Of a DNA stretch of 41,252 nucleotides, positions 38,601-41,252 are shown piece by piece. Source of the stretch: SURF-58 sp041305085. GTDB lineage: Archaea; Nanobdellota; Nanobdellia; Woesearchaeales; UBA9642. The position numbers and the translations under genes are program-made. How positions within the stretch are numbered: the first letter of the stretch is position 1; every line of letters begins with the position of its first letter. The stretch covers positions 1-41,252 of the forward strand of contig JBFYMA010000043.1 of assembly GCA_041305085.1 (NCBI GenBank), written 5' to 3'. The notes below the pieces were generated by a model. It had not been told where the DNA came from. It worked only from the letters and a program-made list of their open reading frames with translations, and did no database searches.

Positions 38601-39911
38601 GTGCATTATTATTGTATTATCATAAAAATCAACATTCTGAGGAGCAGCCCACATTACCCTGACTCCGCTCATGCTTGTCATAGGACAGGCATACAAAGGC
38701 CCTGACTCGTAAGTCCAACGGCAGTTGGGAACTGTTGCAAACATCTCTATATAGTTGTCGTGGATGTCAAAGTTTGTCGTGCCACCCATCAATGCCAGGC
38801 TTACTGCATGGTATCCTGTTGCAAAGAATTTGTTGTTGTAGACTCTGCCTCCATTTGCGCCTCCTGTAAAGTATATTCCAAAAGCATTTGTCGCATAGGA
38901 GTCTGTATATATTTCATTGCTGAAAATGTCTCCTCCTCCACCTCTTCCGTAGTTGTAGGAAATTCCTGTATGCCTTGTCCTCAGGATAAGATTATGATCT
39001 ATTGATGGGATAACATAAGGAGGAAGCCATATAGATTTTACCATGGTTTCCCTTCCTGTAAAGCCATCTATTCCTGTTCCCAAATCATTCAAAACATTGT
39101 GGTGGATATGCAGGTTTGTTCCTCCATTTTGCCCATGCACCAAGCCGCTTACCTGCATTCCTGAATACTGCATGTAAACCCCTGCAATTTCTGTATTGAT
39201 TATGTTGTTGGGAGCTATGTATAAAGGGTTGTGGCCGACTGAGCTGCCGGCAGGTGCGCGGTCATTTCCGGCTCCTTGGACAATTTTTCCGTTAAACACT
39301 TTTATGTTGCTTGACCTTAAGTCAACGCCATAATTTCCGCTGCTGGTTCCGTCATGAACATTGTTATAGGTTATGGTATGGCCGTCCAGGTCAAAGGTTA
39401 TTCCGCTTCCTGTTATTTGTATTGCCCCTCCTGAAGTTGTAATATCCTGGGTTAACACATAATTAGCGTTGTCCTGGTTAAGCACGTATACAGGGCCTGA
39501 AAGGCTTCCAGGAACCTCTATCTTATTTCCCCCGTAATCCTGTGTAGTGAAAGTCTGGGTCATGCCGTAAAAATGGTTGTTGTTCTTGTCAACCATGACT
39601 CTTCTGTAATAATATTGTGTGTTGTGCTGCAAATCCCTCACATAATGTGCATGAGTGTACATTCCGTGCTGGGTGCTTACCCCTTGTTGAGTGAGCCAGT
39701 TGTTTCCCTGTGTAGGGGTCTGGCTTCCAAAGCTTGCTGTTGTTCCATATTCTACATAGCTGTGCATGGACTCATTGGACTGCCAGTAAACAAATGCAGA
39801 AGTCTCGCTGACATGAGAGTATTCCTCAATGAATGAGGGATCTGCAAGTGCAAACGGCAAGAAACCAAGCAACAACGCAAAAAAAGCCAGTATTTTCCCA
39901 AATTTTTCCAT
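35700..39911 (-). CDS. Giant secreted beta-helix surface protein C with lectin-like insert
   Basis: The longest paralogue, 1403 residues. The signal peptide (1-23), FN3-like domain, PbH1 beta-helix (about 150-580) and beta-sandwich linkers follow the plan of A and B, but the DNRLRE-like domain is replaced. In its place are a laminin-G/concanavalin-like domain (about 845-1107, with EDFNTPATYTDGQTFGTNNW and RFDEITLLSHD), a Cys-rich linker (about 1108-1140) and an Ig-like domain (about 1145-1255). The end returns to the common KGVVPVGSGSPFYTTDNNP domain and the two-repeat C-terminal module (SELLGAIADWF, PVLMDTIKAW). A TATA box at 39935-39942 gives a leaderless transcript. Confidence 0.85.
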   Translation of the reverse strand: MEKFGKILAFFALLLGFLPFALADPSFIEEYSHVSETSAFVYWQSNESMHSYVEYGTTASFGSQTPTQGNNWLTQQGVSTQHGMYTHAHYVRDLQHNTQYYYRRVMVDKNNNHFYGMTQTFTTQDYGGNKIEVPGSLSGPVYVLNQDNANYVLTQDITTSGGAIQITGSGITFDLDGHTITYNNVHDGTSSGNYGVDLRSSNIKVFNGKIVQGAGNDRAPAGSSVGHNPLYIAPNNIINTEIAGVYMQYSGMQVSGLVHGQNGGTNLHIHHNVLNDLGTGIDGFTGRETMVKSIWLPPYVIPSIDHNLILRTRHTGISYNYGRGGGGDIFSNEIYTDSYATNAFGIYFTGGANGGRVYNNKFFATGYHAVSLALMGGTTNFDIHDNYIEMFATVPNCRWTYESGPLYACPMTSMSGVRVMWAAPQNVDFYDNTIIMHGDNSAGQNSHARALWLYFQPTPLGIDIHDNVLESYGSELSNTCTLWIDGNEYPSGSGTAPVTIHDNIIASNTCHVALGEYYGTGQNSIFENNIFRKLDNEDYYYTMRVGYGNHDSFGHIFRDNVFENGASPRIISWECHGEEGRVPRCNYKVEWTLNVNFVDGSDNPISGASLQVQNALGSPVLSTTTSGTTVSAVLEEFLRDFDGTNYYTETNYAPYTVTVDYSGWHHVEQVALDQTTTLNIVYDPSAPSIANTQCQVNSNWQDCSTVQYGNTISQIRTQCTDPDGVGITSASFELRNAFDNILLLQGSQASSGTPATVTWNNNDYTIVDSGGFQLTAVCTDVQGKTATQTVEWSLPWGTLSSQHSLPVQNPYELSNGQSFTYRTTLTCNGGECGTVSATLDPFDDSGWEEVYREDFNTPATYTDGQTFGTNNWLTAQTSNNGQIIVQNGYATVDTSSGFADMAMIRSTNVLPEFHKVRVKVGFINYDLSNYDSSDYDNPAFNNHQGYYENGVYLVTLTDDACESTECEEQWWHFHRKAVMDVDNHLEWGTGTLVNHPLYMVYFSPEIDTAGGGNKIRSWDGSIWHEEEWNWESAYTYQSNTWYYAEIEKMYNKLILRLYDENQNLITETSPVRDGLVYKLQDAIEYAYFGEPHIDDYRGSARFDEITLLSHDSYSCGTYCQGSNGCTDYNAGPSCSISAAQCDGTNVIDNIYVNVDQRVLPGSQVTVGVDYDCWADQSGGSTDVVSIWYHNGNSWRLIERWTEQAGELTGCDSVAGDTDGTLFTTFTLDSNVGQHTIRAIENDQDVQWPEETSACPQPSTSPQTPYGDFDDLVLTVSPYQSKGVVPVGSGSPFYTTDNNPQQCTNMKGGDSCTTTWNVFVNENSGLYEFFAFYTPLNSNIAGTTSPLRGVNITAQPACPLKYDTQPCNSCIENSELLGAIADWFSNSISIPVLMDTIKAWKAGC

Positions 39912-39934
39912 AATGCAAGTTTTTGTATTGTTTC

Positions 39935-39942
39935 TATAAATA
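39935..39942 (-). promoter_or_regulatory. TATA box of surface protein C
   Basis: CTATTTATAG-type box on the minus strand, centred about 27 bases before the ATG at 39911; a leaderless promoter. Confidence 0.55.
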
Positions 39943-39962
39943 GTTTACTGATTTAACGGATG

Positions 39963-40556
39963 TTATGCTCCCAAAAATCCCAGCACTGCGATCACTGCAG
40001 AGGCGCTCACAGGCATGAGTATGTTGTCATTGATATCTATAAGGTCTTTGTCAAAGCTCTCGACAATCATAGCGACAAAACTTGCAATTATTGCGTGAAG
40101 CGCAGGCACAAACAGCAATGCTCCCAAAAAGCCAAAAACAATTCCTGAAACGCTTCCTATGATTGTTTTTCTGCTCCAGGGGATTCTTATCCTTCCGAAC
40201 AGCCTGCCGAATATTGTGCTGGCTGAGTCTCCAAGAACCATGATCATTATGCCTGCCAGTGCAGTATTTTTTTCAAAAACAAACAGCACTGCAAACATTC
40301 CGAGAAAAAATGCCAATGGGCCTTCGTAATGGTGCCTTTTTCTCGGTCTTTCAAACTTTGAAATGATTTTATCTATTATTGGAAGCTCCCATTTCAGGCG
40401 TATAAAAAAAATAACTGCGATAATTATTGCAATCCCAAGAACAAACCATTTGCTTATTATTCCAAAATACAGGAGCACGACTGTTGCCAGTCCTAGAACT
40501 ATGTGAATTATCTGTCTAGCAATTTCAAATCTTTTTGGAATAGTTTGTTCTACCAT
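39963..40556 (-). CDS. Dolichol/phytol kinase-like CTP-dependent lipid kinase (SEC59 family)
   Basis: A 197-residue membrane protein with about six hydrophobic helices. The conserved core GDSASTIFGRLFGR (about 109-122) followed by SRKTIIGSVSG (about 128-138) is the nucleotide-binding signature of the dolichol kinase/phytol kinase/CDP-diglyceride synthase superfamily (COG0170-like). It would phosphorylate a polyprenol-type lipid at the membrane, perhaps for glycan carriers or archaeal lipids. Its ATG overlaps the end of the 40550 gene, so the genes form an operon. Substrate cannot be deduced. Confidence 0.83.
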   Translation of the reverse strand: MVEQTIPKRFEIARQIIHIVLGLATVVLLYFGIISKWFVLGIAIIIAVIFFIRLKWELPIIDKIISKFERPRKRHHYEGPLAFFLGMFAVLFVFEKNTALAGIMIMVLGDSASTIFGRLFGRIRIPWSRKTIIGSVSGIVFGFLGALLFVPALHAIIASFVAMIVESFDKDLIDINDNILMPVSASAVIAVLGFLGA

Positions 40557-40930
40557 TTGCTGAGTTTTTCAAGCAGTATTATGAGTTTTTGCAGTTTTTC
40601 AGGTATTGGCTTTATGGAGGCGTTGTCTGCTGAAATTCTTATCTGCTTAGAGCTTTTTCCCAGAGAAAAAACCAGCTCAATGCTTTTATCACTGCTTTTT
40701 CCAGTGTATTCATCCTGAAGCAAAAAAGGATTCCACTCTTCAAACTGGCCAATTATTTCTTTGAATTGCTTTTCATCAAGCTGATATTCTGTTTGGTGCA
40801 CCATTGGCTGCGGCTCATTTTTAGGAAATGCCCCTGAATGAACCTTTCCATTGCTTTTTAATCCAATTATTATCCTTGCACCATTGCTGTCTATTATCAG
40901 CGTTATGTTATCAAATTTGTTTGTTTTCAT
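40550..40930 (-). CDS. Hypothetical protein, 126 aa
   Basis: I do not recognise a family. The 126-residue product is soluble and starts with two beta-strand-like stretches (ITLIIDSNGARIIIGLKSNG), then an amphipathic middle with EYQLDEKQFKEIIGQFEEW and a third strand-rich part with a Lys/Ser turn, ending in a Leu-rich helix (PIPEKLQKLIILLEKL). The ATG at 40930 overlaps the stop of the upstream transporter gene as ATGA; longer frames running into the transporter gene are rejected. It sits in an operon between a transporter and a lipid kinase. Confidence 0.65.
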   Translation of the reverse strand: MKTNKFDNITLIIDSNGARIIIGLKSNGKVHSGAFPKNEPQPMVHQTEYQLDEKQFKEIIGQFEEWNPFLLQDEYTGKSSDKSIELVFSLGKSSKQIRISADNASIKPIPEKLQKLIILLEKLSKW

Positions 40931-41252
40931 TTTTTCAAAAAAACCTCCAATGCGCTTATTCCAAAAAGTGAAACCATTGTTATGATTATTCCAGCAATCA
41001 CAACTCCCAATGCCAGAAACCAAAAGCTCTTTTTTTTATCAACACCCAGCAGCCATGCAGCAAGAGTTCCTGTGTAAGCTCCTGTGATTGGCAAAGGTAT
41101 TGCCACAAAAAGGAAGAGTGCCCAGTATTCATATTTTTTCCAGCTTTTCAGGGCTTTTTTTCTTGTCCTCTCTACAAACATATCAAATATTTTTTTGTAA
41201 AATCCTATTTTGTAAAATAATTTGTGAAGCGATTCCAGAAAAATAAAAACTA
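40927..41252 (-). CDS. Small multidrug export protein (PF06695-like), partial
   Basis: The visible part is the C-terminal portion of a small membrane exporter. The KYEYWALFLFVAIPLPITGAYTGTLAAWLLGVDKKKSF segment has the conserved IPLPxTGAxTG loop of the small multidrug export family, followed by two TM helices. An open frame without stop continues upstream past the ATG at 41181 to the window edge (codons for FLESLHKLFYKIGF and on), and full-length members have about 150 residues, so the true start is outside the window. It overlaps the 40550 gene by ATGA. Substrate is unknown and export of drugs has not been shown for most members. Confidence 0.8.
   Translation of the reverse strand, partial: VFIFLESLHKLFYKIGFYKKIFDMFVERTRKKALKSWKKYEYWALFLFVAIPLPITGAYTGTLAAWLLGVDKKKSFWFLALGVVIAGIIITMVSLFGISALEVFLKK

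Noticed and set aside
28540..39911. Many plus-strand frames of 60-157 codons within the giant genes
   Set aside because: They are antisense shadows; none has a promoter, ribosome binding site or recognisable domain.

Overview
The window looks like a chromosomal piece of a DPANN archaeon (Woesearchaeota/Pacearchaeota-like; inferred from gene content, no 16S present). Archaeal marks are an L1-L10-L12 (rpl1-rplP0-rpl12) ribosomal cluster, an archaeal/eukaryal-type prolyl-tRNA synthetase, a beta-CASP RNase, COG1340-type coiled-coil protein, tandem-domain Lrp regulator, TATA boxes centred about 25-29 nt before many start codons (leaderless transcripts), and GGTG/GGAGG ribosome binding sites in other genes. 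Genes are tightly packed with ATGA overlaps, and surface and redox functions are prominent.

Layout. 1-9.2 kb: housekeeping genes (leucyl aminopeptidase, beta-CASP nuclease, flavin reductase, nucleotidyltransferase plus a 53-aa partner, NSUN RNA methylase, coiled-coil protein, ribosomal stalk proteins). 9.2-10.3 kb: a tRNA-Ser(CGA) gene that folds correctly only if three introns are removed, a 15-bp duplicate of its 3' end, and an integrase cut off after its first catalytic arginine: a decayed tRNA-targeted integration. 10.3-14.1 kb: an extracytoplasmic disulfide module (DsbB, membrane-anchored winged-helix protein, small membrane protein, Met/Asp-rich thioredoxin lipoprotein, a CcdA whose helices appear circularly permuted, and a DipZ/TlpA-like thioredoxin). 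14.2-18.6 kb: a MacB-type ABC exporter operon with an exported CARDB-like protein and a lipoprotein, then a secreted helical protein. 18.7-26.4 kb: membrane protein/winged-helix pair, Lrp regulator, methyltransferases, upp, proS, phosphoglycerate mutase. 26.4-28.5 kb: MoxR ATPase plus VWA protein. 28.5-39.9 kb: three tandem paralogous giant secreted beta-helix proteins (1176, 1155, 1403 aa) sharing one C-terminal two-repeat helical module while exchanging inner domains. 40-41.25 kb: polyprenol-kinase-like protein, a hypothetical protein and a small-multidrug-export protein running off the edge.

The most unusual non-coding signal is an array of four 15-nt palindromes (6-bp stem, 3-nt loop) at exactly 21-bp period at 1717-1794, each with a different stem sequence; a two-unit array with the same geometry and period, enclosed by an outer inverted repeat, lies at 25538-25605. 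Structure and helical phase are kept while sequence is not. Together with the multi-intron tRNA and permuted CcdA, these are the main candidates for something new. All functional calls rest on motif recognition by eye; no database search was run.
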